A DNA stretch of 64,000 nucleotides from Balneola sp. (GTDB taxonomy: Bacteria > Bacteroidota > Rhodothermia > Balneolales > Balneolaceae), in contig RHLJ01000001.1 of the NCBI GenBank assembly GCA_003712055.1, positions 372,001-436,000 on the forward strand. The letters are read 5' to 3'. Both the position numbers and the translations under genes were made by a program. Within the stretch, counting starts at the first letter, position 1; the number at the start of each line of letters is the position of its first letter. Below the pieces are notes generated by a model that was not told the DNA's origin, did not search any database, and was given only the letters and a program-made list of their open reading frames with translations. Positions 17,466 through 25,047 of the stretch are shown here, in pieces.

Positions 17466-17850
17466 CTTTATCAGTGTATTCCACCCAACAAGTGTCGGTT
17501 TCCCATACAGTAACGGTAAGCTCGATTCCATCAGGGATCCTACGCATGGTCTCCTGATGTATGTATTCTGCAATTCGTTCGGCGGTAGTATTTACAGAAA
17601 TCAAATCATTCAGAATTCCATGATCGAAGCCACCTTTTTCCGAATCCTTAGCAGCCCATTTTAATTCTTTAAAATCGCATACCATATCTTCTGTTTTTAG
17701 ATATGCTGATGGATTTAGCTTATTTGATTTGGCAGTCATTTTTACTTTGTAAGAATGCCCGTGCATTCTTCCACATTTACCATCGTAGCCCTCGATAAAA
17801 TGAGCAGCATCAAATTTAAACTCTGTATGTAATGTCCAGGTTGGCATCAA
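17458..17850 (-). CDS. queD: 6-carboxy-5,6,7,8-tetrahydropterin synthase
   Basis: Converts 7,8-dihydroneopterin triphosphate to 6-carboxytetrahydropterin, the substrate of QueE. It has 130 residues. Zinc ligands are His17, His30 and His32 (CGRMHGHSY) and the catalytic Cys is Cys26; the C-terminal VTVWETDTCWVEYT is typical. The N-terminus MMPTW allows a start one codon later. It is the first gene of queD-queE-SDR. Confidence 0.94.
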   Translation of the reverse strand: MMPTWTLHTEFKFDAAHFIEGYDGKCGRMHGHSYKVKMTAKSNKLNPSAYLKTEDMVCDFKELKWAAKDSEKGGFDHGILNDLISVNTTAERIAEYIHQETMRRIPDGIELTVTVWETDTCWVEYTDKDV

Positions 17851-17865
17851 CTAATATTTCATATT

Positions 17866-17911
17866 CAAAAAAAATCCTTCCTGTTCCGGTAATATTCGGT
17901 ACAGGAAGGAT
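17866..17911 (-). terminator. Rho-independent terminator of the phosphopantetheinyl transferase-thioredoxin operon
   Basis: Arms ATCCTTCCTGT (17874-17884) and exact complement (17901-17911), with an inner CCG/CGG pair, followed on the minus strand by a run of eight or nine T. It closes the five-gene operon 17938-20797 and insulates queD. Confidence 0.9.
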
Positions 17912-17937
17912 CAAAAATACAGCTTTTTTTACTAAAG

Positions 17938-18546
17938 TTAACTTACGCGTTTAATGGTGCAACCCAGCGATTTAGTATTGGAACGAGTTAATTCTTCTCC
18001 GGCAACGAGTTGCTCAATCGCGTCTTTGATATAGTATTCTTTAACCGCAGAAGCATCGTTTGCATTATCATCGATGGCGCCTACGTAAACCAGTTCCATT
18101 TCGCCATTAAAAAGATACACGTGAGGAGTTCTTGAAGCGCCGAAAGCATCCGCTATTTCATGATTTTTATCCAGAGCATACGGAAAATCATAGTCTGATT
18201 TTTTCGCGTATTTGATCATGTCATCCATTCCATCACCCCGATCCCGATAGTCTTCATTGGGATTGAGTGCAATCATCCCAATTTTATTTTCCTTTGCAAT
18301 TCTGGACATATCCGGATAACGATCATTCCATTTCATCACCCAGGGACAGGTATTGCATGAGAATATTACCAATAAACCGTTCTCATCGGCTACCTCACCT
18401 AGTGTCAGGCTTCTACCGGATACATCTTCTACTTTATGGTCAGCCATAGGAAGTGCTGAACCTATTGCAAGCTCCTCAGGGTTTTGCCCCGTTGAGCCTA
18501 TAAAAAAAACAACGAGGAATAGTAATAGTAAATTATTTTTATTCAT
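17938..18546 (-). CDS. Secreted thioredoxin-fold (redoxin) protein
   Basis: About 202 residues with an N-terminal signal or anchor helix (NNLLLLFLVVFFIGSTGQ) and a redoxin domain. The active site is CNTC in FSCNTCPWVMKWNDRY; ASRTPHVYLFN carries the cis-Pro loop, and the C-terminal SLGCTIKR motif has a third conserved Cys typical of this redoxin subgroup. ATG at 18546 begins just after the stop of the TlpA-like gene; an ATG at 18558 would add MKAK and overlap that gene. It is probably periplasmic and may act in redox repair. It is the last gene of its operon. Confidence 0.85.
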   Translation of the reverse strand: MNKNNLLLLFLVVFFIGSTGQNPEELAIGSALPMADHKVEDVSGRSLTLGEVADENGLLVIFSCNTCPWVMKWNDRYPDMSRIAKENKIGMIALNPNEDYRDRGDGMDDMIKYAKKSDYDFPYALDKNHEIADAFGASRTPHVYLFNGEMELVYVGAIDDNANDASAVKEYYIKDAIEQLVAGEELTRSNTKSLGCTIKRVS

Positions 18547-18547
18547 T

Positions 18548-19036
18548 TTAGCTTTCATTTATTGCTTTTAGTAACTCGCTTTCAAAAACTTCAAATTCCT
18601 GCTTTCCTTCCCATTCGGCTGAGATAGTACCATCTTTATTATAAATCACTGTGAAAGGCAAAGCTCCACTCCAAGTATCCGAAATTGTGGTAATAAATTC
18701 ATTATCGTTGCCCACTTTGTAATAGGTAGTGAACTGTACATCCTGTGATTGAAGAAATTCCTTAGCCTCTTCCTTTGCTTCAGAAAAATCAGTAGAAACA
18801 AAAATGAGTTCGAAGTCATCACCATATTTTTCTTTGAGCTCCATGATGTATGGAAATTCTTCAACACAGGGAATACACCATGTTGCCCAAAAATTTACAA
18901 ACACAACTTTTTCTCCCTCATGTGAAGATACTTTTTGAACAATTTCACCTGCCGTAGCATCTACCATCAGCTCTTCTTCTTTCACCTGTTGGCATGCAAT
19001 AAACAAAATAAAAAGTGCGATTAACTTGTACCTCAT
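18548..19036 (-). CDS. TlpA/ResA-like thioredoxin lipoprotein
   Basis: A 162-residue lipoprotein with lipobox LFIAC (Cys at about residue 15) and a TlpA-type thioredoxin domain: active site WATWCIPCVEEF, and cis-Pro in ALPFTVIYN. It should be tethered to a membrane in the periplasm and reduce disulfides, for example in cytochrome c maturation or in repair of exported proteins. It overlaps the alkyltransferase-like gene by four bases (ATGA) and is followed by the second thioredoxin-fold gene. Confidence 0.9.
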   Translation of the reverse strand: MRYKLIALFILFIACQQVKEEELMVDATAGEIVQKVSSHEGEKVVFVNFWATWCIPCVEEFPYIMELKEKYGDDFELIFVSTDFSEAKEEAKEFLQSQDVQFTTYYKVGNDNEFITTISDTWSGALPFTVIYNKDGTISAEWEGKQEFEVFESELLKAINES

Positions 19037-19377
19037 GTGTCTAAATCAAAAGGGTTCCAGAAATGTTTTTCCATATCCACTGTATATTCTTCAGTAAAGG
19101 TAACACCTTCCTGTTCCAGGCGTTCCCTCATGCTATCCCCGCCAAAATATGCCCTACCAGTAAGCTGGCCTAACCTATTTAACACTCTATGCGCGGGTAT
19201 TTCAAAACCAATTTCGGAACTAACATAATTGTTCATAGCATAACCTACCATTCTTGCTCCGGATTCAACTCCAAGATATTTCGAAATTGCTCCATAACTA
19301 GTCACATATCCATGCGGGATTTGAGCTACAACTTCATACACTCTCATGTAAAAATCATTGGGCTTCTTTGTACTCAT
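19033..19377 (-). CDS. Alkyltransferase-like (ATL) protein of the MGMT family
   Basis: A 114-residue protein matching the C-terminal DNA-binding domain of O6-alkylguanine-DNA alkyltransferase: IPHGYVTSYGAISKYLG, the Arg-finger segment GARMVGYAMNN, and the active-site block. The nucleophile block reads IPAHRVLN rather than PCHR, so the acceptor Cys is replaced by Ala. This defines ATL proteins, which bind alkylated bases and hand them to nucleotide excision repair instead of repairing directly. It overlaps neighbours on both sides by four bases within the operon. Confidence 0.92.
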   Translation of the reverse strand: MSTKKPNDFYMRVYEVVAQIPHGYVTSYGAISKYLGVESGARMVGYAMNNYVSSEIGFEIPAHRVLNRLGQLTGRAYFGGDSMRERLEQEGVTFTEEYTVDMEKHFWNPFDLDT

Positions 19378-20168
19378 TTTAGGAGGTCATATAGTCTGAA
19401 TTTTATGGTATGCTCGGTAACTTCATCTGTAATTAATTCCAGAGTTAGTAGTCCTAAATGCTTATAAATTGCCAATAAATCGGGTTTATCTTGTAAAAGT
19501 AACAGGTGCTTTTGAACTGTTTGGATATCACCGCGTGCAATAGGTCCTGTTAAAGCTTCTGCCGGGTTTAACCCTGACAAATTTTCTATAGAAGAGCCCA
19601 TTAAAGGGAGTAAGGCATCTAATAATTCTCTTTCTGAGATATTATTACTACTTGAAATGCGCAATGCCAGATCAGCAAGTGTAACGGTATAGTTCGAAGC
19701 CATAACCGCTGAAACATGAAGTAGCTCTTTTTCCTCAGGACTTACTCTAATAGATTGGGCACCAATTTTTTTTACGATGTCTTCTAAATGAACAATGGCT
19801 TCTTCAGACCCCTCAAGATCAAAGAAGCTTGCTTTAAATGAGCGTGTAGTTTTACTCACCGCTTTTAATGGATGGAAACAGGCGGTCAATGCACCCTGCT
19901 CTGCTAAATTATCCAAGATTTGTGAAGAATAAGCTCCGGAACAATGAGCAACAATCTTACCGGAAAAGGAACTTCCTCCAGAGGCTAACTTTTTTGATAC
20001 TTCATGAATTGATCCATCTGGAACTGTTATAAAGGTAACATCTCCAACCTCTTGTCTATCAGTGGTTTTATCAATCATTTTTACCACAAATCCTACCTCT
20101 GAAAACACCACTTGAAAAGCAGTACCTAATCTTCCAGGCCCGATTATGGTAATGTTTTTGATCTCCAT
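19374..20168 (-). CDS. Rossmann-fold DUF2520 protein
   Basis: A 264-residue protein with an N-terminal NAD(P)-binding loop IIGPGRLGTAF (residues 8-18), a dehydrogenase-like N-terminal domain, and the all-helical DUF2520 domain after about residue 125 (HVSAVMASNYTVTLADLAL, GPIARGDIQTVQKHL). The architecture resembles F420-dependent NADP oxidoreductases and ketopantoate/hydroxyacid dehydrogenases. The substrate is unknown. It starts five bases after the phosphopantetheinyl transferase gene and overlaps the ATL gene. Confidence 0.87.
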   Translation of the reverse strand: MEIKNITIIGPGRLGTAFQVVFSEVGFVVKMIDKTTDRQEVGDVTFITVPDGSIHEVSKKLASGGSSFSGKIVAHCSGAYSSQILDNLAEQGALTACFHPLKAVSKTTRSFKASFFDLEGSEEAIVHLEDIVKKIGAQSIRVSPEEKELLHVSAVMASNYTVTLADLALRISSSNNISERELLDALLPLMGSSIENLSGLNPAEALTGPIARGDIQTVQKHLLLLQDKPDLLAIYKHLGLLTLELITDEVTEHTIKFRLYDLLK

Positions 20169-20173
20169 TTATT

Positions 20174-20797
20174 CTAATAAGCTATCGAAATACAGTGCTT
20201 CAGCGCAGTGAAGCAATGACCTTGCAATTTCTTTTCTGTTCCAAGTCCTATCAAGAATTTACTTCCTTTAAATTTTCGAAGCTCAATATCTTTCAGATTA
20301 GTGCGTAATCCTGTGCCTAAACTCTTAACAGCTGCTTCTTTCATAGTCCATAATGCAATGGGATCCTCTTCACCATAAATATCCCATTCATTCTCGCTAA
20401 GTATTCTTTTAACTATTGCAGGATTTACTTTTCGATCAATACTTTCTGCATCCAATCCAAGATCAAGTGTTTTAGAAATTGCACAAAAAACGAGGTTTTT
20501 GGTATGTGAAAAGCTGATGAACGCTCTCTTGCCTTTTAGCTCTATATAAGGCTTGCCAAGCTCTTCTTTCTCTAAGGTAACATATTCATGATCCCATCCC
20601 AGTTCATCAATCAAGCTCCAGAAGGTATGTCTTGCACTCAGGAATTCACTTTTCCTGCGATCATTAATCATGCTATCTAACCGTAATCGATCTTTTTTAC
20701 TTAGAACATGAGCGCTTAGACCGGATTGAATCTCGCTCCATCCAATAGCAATTTGAGCCGGAAAATCAGGAATGTGAGAGGTATCTAGTGTGTTCAA
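20174..20797 (-). CDS. 4'-phosphopantetheinyl transferase superfamily protein
   Basis: Transfers phosphopantetheine from CoA to a carrier-protein serine. The protein has 207 residues. The Mg-binding Asp pair is in LGLDAESID, and the helix WTMKEAAVKSLGTGL carries the conserved Glu and Lys; FISFSHTKNLVFCAIS is the central strand block. Its size suits the Sfp/AcpT type rather than the short AcpS. It is the first gene of the operon; no fatty acid or polyketide synthase lies nearby. Confidence 0.9.
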   Translation of the reverse strand: MNTLDTSHIPDFPAQIAIGWSEIQSGLSAHVLSKKDRLRLDSMINDRRKSEFLSARHTFWSLIDELGWDHEYVTLEKEELGKPYIELKGKRAFISFSHTKNLVFCAISKTLDLGLDAESIDRKVNPAIVKRILSENEWDIYGEEDPIALWTMKEAAVKSLGTGLRTNLKDIELRKFKGSKFLIGLGTEKKLQGHCFTALKHCISIAY

Positions 20798-20848
20798 TTA
20801 CTTATTAAGCATATTTGGGTTGATGGTACAATTTTCAGCACAATTCGG

Positions 20849-20856
20849 TATTTTTG
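20849..20856 (+). promoter_or_regulatory. Possible Bacteroidota-type -7 element before lysS
   Basis: TATTTTTG fits TAnnTTTG and ends 39 bases before the lysS ATG. Upstream TTG triplets (20815 and 20820) are spaced farther than usual, so only the -7 part is supported. Confidence 0.3.
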
Positions 20857-20895
20857 CAACCTTTCATTTTATCATACAGGAAATAAGACAAACGC

Positions 20896-22425
20896 ATGAC
20901 TAATCAGGAGCCTTCACTTTCGGAACAGGAAGAAATTCGACGGGAGAAGCTACAACAATTACATGAAATGGGGGTAAATCCTTTCCCCTATTCTTTTGAA
21001 GTAACACATAGCAGTACACAAATTAAAAACGCCCCTGAGTTAGTAAGGGATGAAGAGACGAATCCTGAATCGGAGACGGTATCTATTGCCGGGAGAGTGA
21101 TGACACGCCGAATTATGGGCAAGGCGGCCTTTTTCAACCTTCAGGATTCAGAAGGAACAATCCAGGTTTATATTCGGAGGGACGATGTAGGAATAGATGA
21201 ATACAACACAGTATTTAAAAAGCTAGTTGATATTGGAGATATCGTAGGCATTAAAGGGTTCGTATTTAAAACAAGAACCGGTGAAACTACTGTCCATGCC
21301 GAGCATTTTGAGTTTTTGACAAAAACTATCCGTCCAATTCCTACTCCTAAGGAAATCGAGAATGAGGATGGTGAAAAAGTCGTCTACGATGCTTTCGCGG
21401 ATAAAGAACTTCGTTATCGTCAGCGCTATGTTGACCTAATTGTAAACCCGAATGTAAAAGACACCTTTATAAAGAGAACCAGACTGGTTCAAACCATGCG
21501 TAATTTCATGAATGAGCGTGGTTACCTTGAAGTTGAGACACCTATCCTTCAACCAGTATATGGTGGGGCCTCTGCGCGTCCTTTTGTGACCCACCATAAT
21601 ACACTTGATATGGATCTTTATCTAAGGATTGCTAATGAGCTGTACCTCAAGCGATTAATTGTCGGTGGATTTGATGGTGTATATGAGTTTTCAAAGGATT
21701 TCAGAAATGAAGGATTGTCTCGTTTTCATAATCCGGAATTTACCCAGGTAGAGTTATATGTGGCTTACAAAGACTACAACTGGATGATGGATTTTACCGA
21801 GAAGATGATTGAACAAGTGGCGATCGATCTTCATGGCTCAACAAAAGTAACAGTGGGTGAGCACGAAATTGATTTTAAAGCGCCATGGCCTCGAGTTCCA
21901 ATGTTCGAGGCCATAGAAAAAGAAACCGGTCATAATCTTTATGGCAAAAGCCTGGATGAACTAAAGGCTATTGCTAAAGAGCTGCATATCCAGGTTGATG
22001 ATTCTTTCGGCACGGGTAAAATTATTGATGAGATTTTTGGTGAATTTGTGGAACCAAAGCTCATTCAACCTACCTTTATTACCGACTATCCAGTGGAAAT
22101 GAGCCCACTTACTAAAAAGCACCGATCGAAAGAAGGACTGGTTGAGCGCTTCGAATGCATTTGCAATGGAAAGGAAATTGCTAATGCATACAGTGAGTTA
22201 AATGACCCTATCGATCAAAGAGAACGACTGGAAGATCAAGCCTCACTGCGCGCAGGAGGTGATGAAGAGGCAATGACTATCGATGAAGATTTCATCAGAG
22301 CGCTAGAATATGGCATGCCTCCAACTGCCGGCATTGGAATCGGTATTGACCGTTTAAGTATGATTATGACTAATTCTGATTCTATTCGGGATGTTTTATT
22401 CTTCCCACAGATGAAACCAGAGTAA
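20896..22425 (+). CDS. lysS: Lysyl-tRNA synthetase, class II
   Basis: Charges tRNA-Lys. It has 509 residues, with an N-terminal OB-fold anticodon-binding domain ([23 protein letters not shown]) and a class II catalytic domain with motif 1 around [15 protein letters not shown], motif 2 [20 protein letters not shown], and motif 3 [12 protein letters not shown]. The start is supported by the basic, helical [19 protein letters not shown] end. It is monocistronic or shares a transcript with the LolC/E-like gene 140 bases downstream, across a palindromic repeat. Confidence 0.98.
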   Translation: MTNQEPSLSEQEEIRREKLQQLHEMGVNPFPYSFEVTHSSTQIKNAPELVRDEETNPESETVSIAGRVMTRRIMGKAAFFNLQDSEGTIQVYIRRDDVGIDEYNTVFKKLVDIGDIVGIKGFVFKTRTGETTVHAEHFEFLTKTIRPIPTPKEIENEDGEKVVYDAFADKELRYRQRYVDLIVNPNVKDTFIKRTRLVQTMRNFMNERGYLEVETPILQPVYGGASARPFVTHHNTLDMDLYLRIANELYLKRLIVGGFDGVYEFSKDFRNEGLSRFHNPEFTQVELYVAYKDYNWMMDFTEKMIEQVAIDLHGSTKVTVGEHEIDFKAPWPRVPMFEAIEKETGHNLYGKSLDELKAIAKELHIQVDDSFGTGKIIDEIFGEFVEPKLIQPTFITDYPVEMSPLTKKHRSKEGLVERFECICNGKEIANAYSELNDPIDQRERLEDQASLRAGGDEEAMTIDEDFIRALEYGMPPTAGIGIGIDRLSMIMTNSDSIRDVLFFPQMKPE

Positions 22426-22462
22426 GAAATTTTCAATGATCAATATCCAAATATCTTTTACC

Positions 22463-22553
22463 GTTATTCTGAATCATGCACTGAACTCAATTCAGTCTCA
22501 AGCACGCCTCCTCCCGAACATTTTCGGGATACGAAGGGCAGGTTTGGGATGAC
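22463..22553. repeat. Palindromic intergenic repeat, putative third member of the GTCATTCC family
   Basis: A 91-base element between lysS and the permease gene. It begins GTTATTCT and ends GGGATGAC, an imperfect version of the GTCATTCC/GGAATGAC termini of the elements at 23809 and 41640. It contains a stem-loop TCCCGAA-CATT-TTCGGGA (22512-22529). The relation to the other two is by eye and weak. Confidence 0.45.
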
Positions 22554-22564
22554 CACAAGCTATT

Positions 22565-23791
22565 ATGAAACTCGAATCCTATTTAGCACTCCGGTATTTC
22601 AAAGGCACCCGCAAAGGAGCTCGCTTTCTATCGTTCATAAAGGCGATGAGTATAGCCGGAGTAGCAATTGGTTCAGCAGGGTTATTAATCGCTTTGTCGA
22701 TCGTTCATGGATTCAGGTCCACAATAAATACCAAAATCCTCGGGTTTGCTCCACACGCATTAGTTACCTCCTATTCCGATTCTCCTCTATTTCGAGCGGA
22801 TACTGTACTTACTTTTCTTGATCAATATGAAGAAATAGAGAGCAAGCAAATTATTGATCAGGGCCAGGTAATGATTCAGACCAAAAATGGAGTCACGGGA
22901 ACCGAATTAAAAGGGGTCGATCCGAATGAGGATGTCTCAAACCTTACCAACTATCTACTTTCAGGGGAATATGATTTATCCATCACAAAGGACGGCTTCC
23001 CGGGAATCATATTAGGTTCAAAGATGGCTCAAACTCTTCAGGCAGATGTCGGAAGTATTATAACTGTTTATACAATCTCCGGGGAGCCCACCCTAGTCAA
23101 CTCACCTGAAATACAGCAATTCCAATTAACTGGAATCTTTAGAACCGGCATCGATTTTTTTGACGAAATTTTCGCTGTAGTTGATCGTGACTATACAAAA
23201 CAGCTTTTTGGGCTACGACCAACTCAAGGTCATGGCATCGAAATTAAACTTATTGATCCAGAACTGAGTTCATCTTTTAAAGAAAAATTAGAAGAAGAAC
23301 TACCTTTTCCCTATCAATGGCAGTCTATTGAAGATCGCTATTATAATATCTTTGAATGGGTAAAACTACAAGAACAAATGATCCCTCCTGTAATAAGTGT
23401 GATGATTATTGTAGCTGCCTTTAACCTGATTGGGGCAGTCCTGATGATGGTCCTTGAGCGAACAAGAGATATCGGCGTACTTAAAACGATAGGAAGTCGA
23501 TCTTCTGTCATCCGAAAGGTTTTTCTCTTAGAAGGACTGATGGTTGCCGGGATAGGGCTGCTCATAGGCATTGCAATATCCCTTCTATTTGCCTGGTTAC
23601 AAATCAATTATCAGATCATTCCTCTTTCCGAAGAGAACTATTACATGAGCTATGCCCCTGTTGAGCCACATGCCCTCGATTTTGTTATCACAACGGTCGT
23701 TACCCTTGTACTTTGTGCGCTCGCTTCCTGGCTCCCAGCACGAATAGCAGCTAAAACTGATCCATTAAAAGTGATCGCTTACGGGCGATAA
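22565..23791 (+). CDS. LolC/LolE-type ABC transporter permease (FtsX family)
   Basis: A 408-residue permease of the lipoprotein-releasing family. The N-terminal block LALRYFKGTRKGARFLSFIKAMSIAGVAIGSAGLLIALSI-type region (cytoplasmic end and first helix) is diagnostic. A periplasmic MacB-like domain spans about residues 45-265, and three C-terminal membrane helices carry the FtsX signature (VLERTRDIGVLKTIGS, VFLLEGLMVAGIGLLIG). It would move lipoproteins from the inner membrane toward LolA, with an ATPase encoded elsewhere. No second permease or lolD is adjacent. Confidence 0.9.
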   Translation: MKLESYLALRYFKGTRKGARFLSFIKAMSIAGVAIGSAGLLIALSIVHGFRSTINTKILGFAPHALVTSYSDSPLFRADTVLTFLDQYEEIESKQIIDQGQVMIQTKNGVTGTELKGVDPNEDVSNLTNYLLSGEYDLSITKDGFPGIILGSKMAQTLQADVGSIITVYTISGEPTLVNSPEIQQFQLTGIFRTGIDFFDEIFAVVDRDYTKQLFGLRPTQGHGIEIKLIDPELSSSFKEKLEEELPFPYQWQSIEDRYYNIFEWVKLQEQMIPPVISVMIIVAAFNLIGAVLMMVLERTRDIGVLKTIGSRSSVIRKVFLLEGLMVAGIGLLIGIAISLLFAWLQINYQIIPLSEENYYMSYAPVEPHALDFVITTVVTLVLCALASWLPARIAAKTDPLKVIAYGR

Positions 23792-23808
23792 TTAAAACGA
23801 GCATTTAT

Positions 23809-23934
23809 TCATTCCCGCCTGCCCTCCGTACTTGTACTATGGAAGGCGGGCGGAGGTGGGAATCTAGATCAAACTTTTATAAGAGGAATCCGCCTGTTAC
23901 ATCAATCTAGATTCCGGCTTACGCCCCGGAATGA
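23809..23934. repeat. MITE-like palindromic repeat with TCATTCC/GGAATGA ends
   Basis: A 126-base element with inverted termini TCATTCC (23809-23815) and GGAATGA (23928-23934). It contains two hairpins: ATTCCC/GGGAAT with a G+C-rich inner stem (23811-23863), and ATTCCGG/CCGGAAT (23911-23932). AATCTAGAT occurs next to each hairpin. It is noncoding, lies just after the permease gene, and is related to the element at 41640. Confidence 0.75.
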
Positions 23935-23958
23935 CTTTTCCCAATTCAAATAAGCCAT

Positions 23959-24019
23959 AAAAACACAAAGACACTAATTTTGAGTTTTCGAGGTTTCGTG
24001 GCAATAACAATTGCTAGCC
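23959..24019. repeat. CACAAAGACAC palindromic repeat, copy 1
   Basis: Contains AAACACAAAGACAC, then GTTTTCGAGGTTTCGTGGCA, then ACAATTGCTAGCC. Aligned with copy 2 (24141-24205) it differs at a modest number of positions. Both copies are in the same orientation. Confidence 0.7.
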
Positions 24020-24140
24020 GATTCCAAATCCAAAATAAAAGGACTCTTGGATCCATAAGCTCTCAGGAATGTTCTTGGATATCGATATTATTTTCTCGAC
24101 CAACGGTTGTAGAAGAATTCCAAGGAATCAGAAATGATTA

Positions 24141-24205
24141 AACCACAAAAGCACAAAGACACCAATTTGTGTTTTCGTGGTTTTGTGGCAACAGCAATTG
24201 CTACC
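24141..24205. repeat. CACAAAGACAC palindromic repeat, copy 2
   Basis: Has CCACAAAA (24143-24150) and its complement TTTTGTGG (24181-24188) as outer arms, with CACAAAGACAC and GTGTTTTCGTGG inside. It can fold as a long imperfect hairpin. Direct repeat of copy 1, about 180 bases away. Confidence 0.7.
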
Positions 24206-24230
24206 TCGTAGCCGGGTTCAAGTGCAGAAT

Positions 24231-24863
24231 TCAGGGATCAATGAGCTTTCGAGCTATTCCTTTTGAGACGGCTTCTGCTTTGCTATGTACTTCCAGCTTT
24301 TGGTAAATGCTTCGGATATGGTGACGTACCCCGTCCACTGAAAGAAATATCGTTTTGCCAATAGCGGCATAGGATTTCCCTTTAGCCAGCTCTCTTAAGA
24401 TGGAAATCTCTCGTTCGTTTAACATTTCCTCTTTCTTGACTTCGGGAATATGAAGCGTTTTAATAATCTTCCTGGCAATATTTGGGGTTATTGGAGAGCC
24501 TCCCGAAAATGCGTCTTTTATGGCGGCTACCATTTCATCCGGACTCACCTTTTTCATCAGGTAGCCCACAGCTCCGGCCTTAATGGCGTTGAAAACATTT
24601 TCATCATCATCGAATACAGTAGCCATCACAATGATCATATTGGGGAATTTCGTTCGGAAAATACTTACTCCTTCAATCCCGCTCATTCCAGGTAAACCGA
24701 TGTCCAAAATGAGCACATCTACTTTGGCTAGCTCGGTGTCTTCGAGCGCCTCTTCACATGAACCATAGCTGGCAACCACACATAATTGCTTATCATAGTC
24801 TATAAATGTTTCCCAGCCCTCTCTTACATACTTATTGTCTTCAATGACTCCTACTTTAATCAA
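24231..24863 (-). CDS. NarL/FixJ-type response regulator
   Basis: A 210-residue DNA-binding response regulator. The receiver domain has acidic Glu8/Asp9, the phospho-acceptor Asp54 (VLILDIGLPG), Thr in MATVFDDD and Lys in GYLMKK. The C-terminal LuxR-type HTH covers LNEREISILRELAKGKSYAAIGKTIFLSVDGVRHHIRSIYQKL. It lies downstream of the propeller histidine kinase on the same strand and is its probable partner, though a 184-base gap with a possible terminator separates them. Confidence 0.94.
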   Translation of the reverse strand: MIKVGVIEDNKYVREGWETFIDYDKQLCVVASYGSCEEALEDTELAKVDVLILDIGLPGMSGIEGVSIFRTKFPNMIIVMATVFDDDENVFNAIKAGAVGYLMKKVSPDEMVAAIKDAFSGGSPITPNIARKIIKTLHIPEVKKEEMLNEREISILRELAKGKSYAAIGKTIFLSVDGVRHHIRSIYQKLEVHSKAEAVSKGIARKLIDP

Positions 24864-24934
24864 TGAACTACTCCTGTAGGTTAAATTATTGGAAATTAAA
24901 TCCTTCGAACCGCTGTAGAATACGTTTGTTCTCT

Positions 24935-24964
24935 AAAAAACCCAAACTCTTTCAGAAACCTGGG
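24935..24964 (-). terminator. Possible terminator or attenuator between histidine kinase and response regulator
   Basis: On the minus strand CCCAGG pairs with TTTGGG (the last two pairs are G-T wobbles) around a 12-base loop, then TTTTTT. It lies 84-113 bases after the kinase stop and would reduce read-through into the response regulator gene. The stem is short, so confidence is modest. Confidence 0.4.
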
Positions 24965-25047
24965 CTTGTTATGATTTTTCTGTCGGAAGGATCATCTCCT
25001 TCAGTTTACAAGTTTTCACAAGCCTATGAGCGACATGGCCATGCGGT

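Larger units (their letters stand above)
23792..24230. other. 439-base noncoding interval rich in repeats
   Basis: No convincing gene. It holds the MITE-like element (23809-23934) and two diverged copies of a CACAAAGACAC palindromic repeat (23959-24019 and 24141-24205), with about 120 bases of unremarkable A+T-rich DNA between the copies. It separates two convergent units: the permease gene (plus) and the response regulator gene (minus). Confidence 0.8.

Noticed and set aside
17466-17573. Longer queE start reaching 116 bases into queD
   Set aside because: The extra residues are the queD sequence read in another frame; the eight-base overlap at 17465 is the normal operon arrangement.
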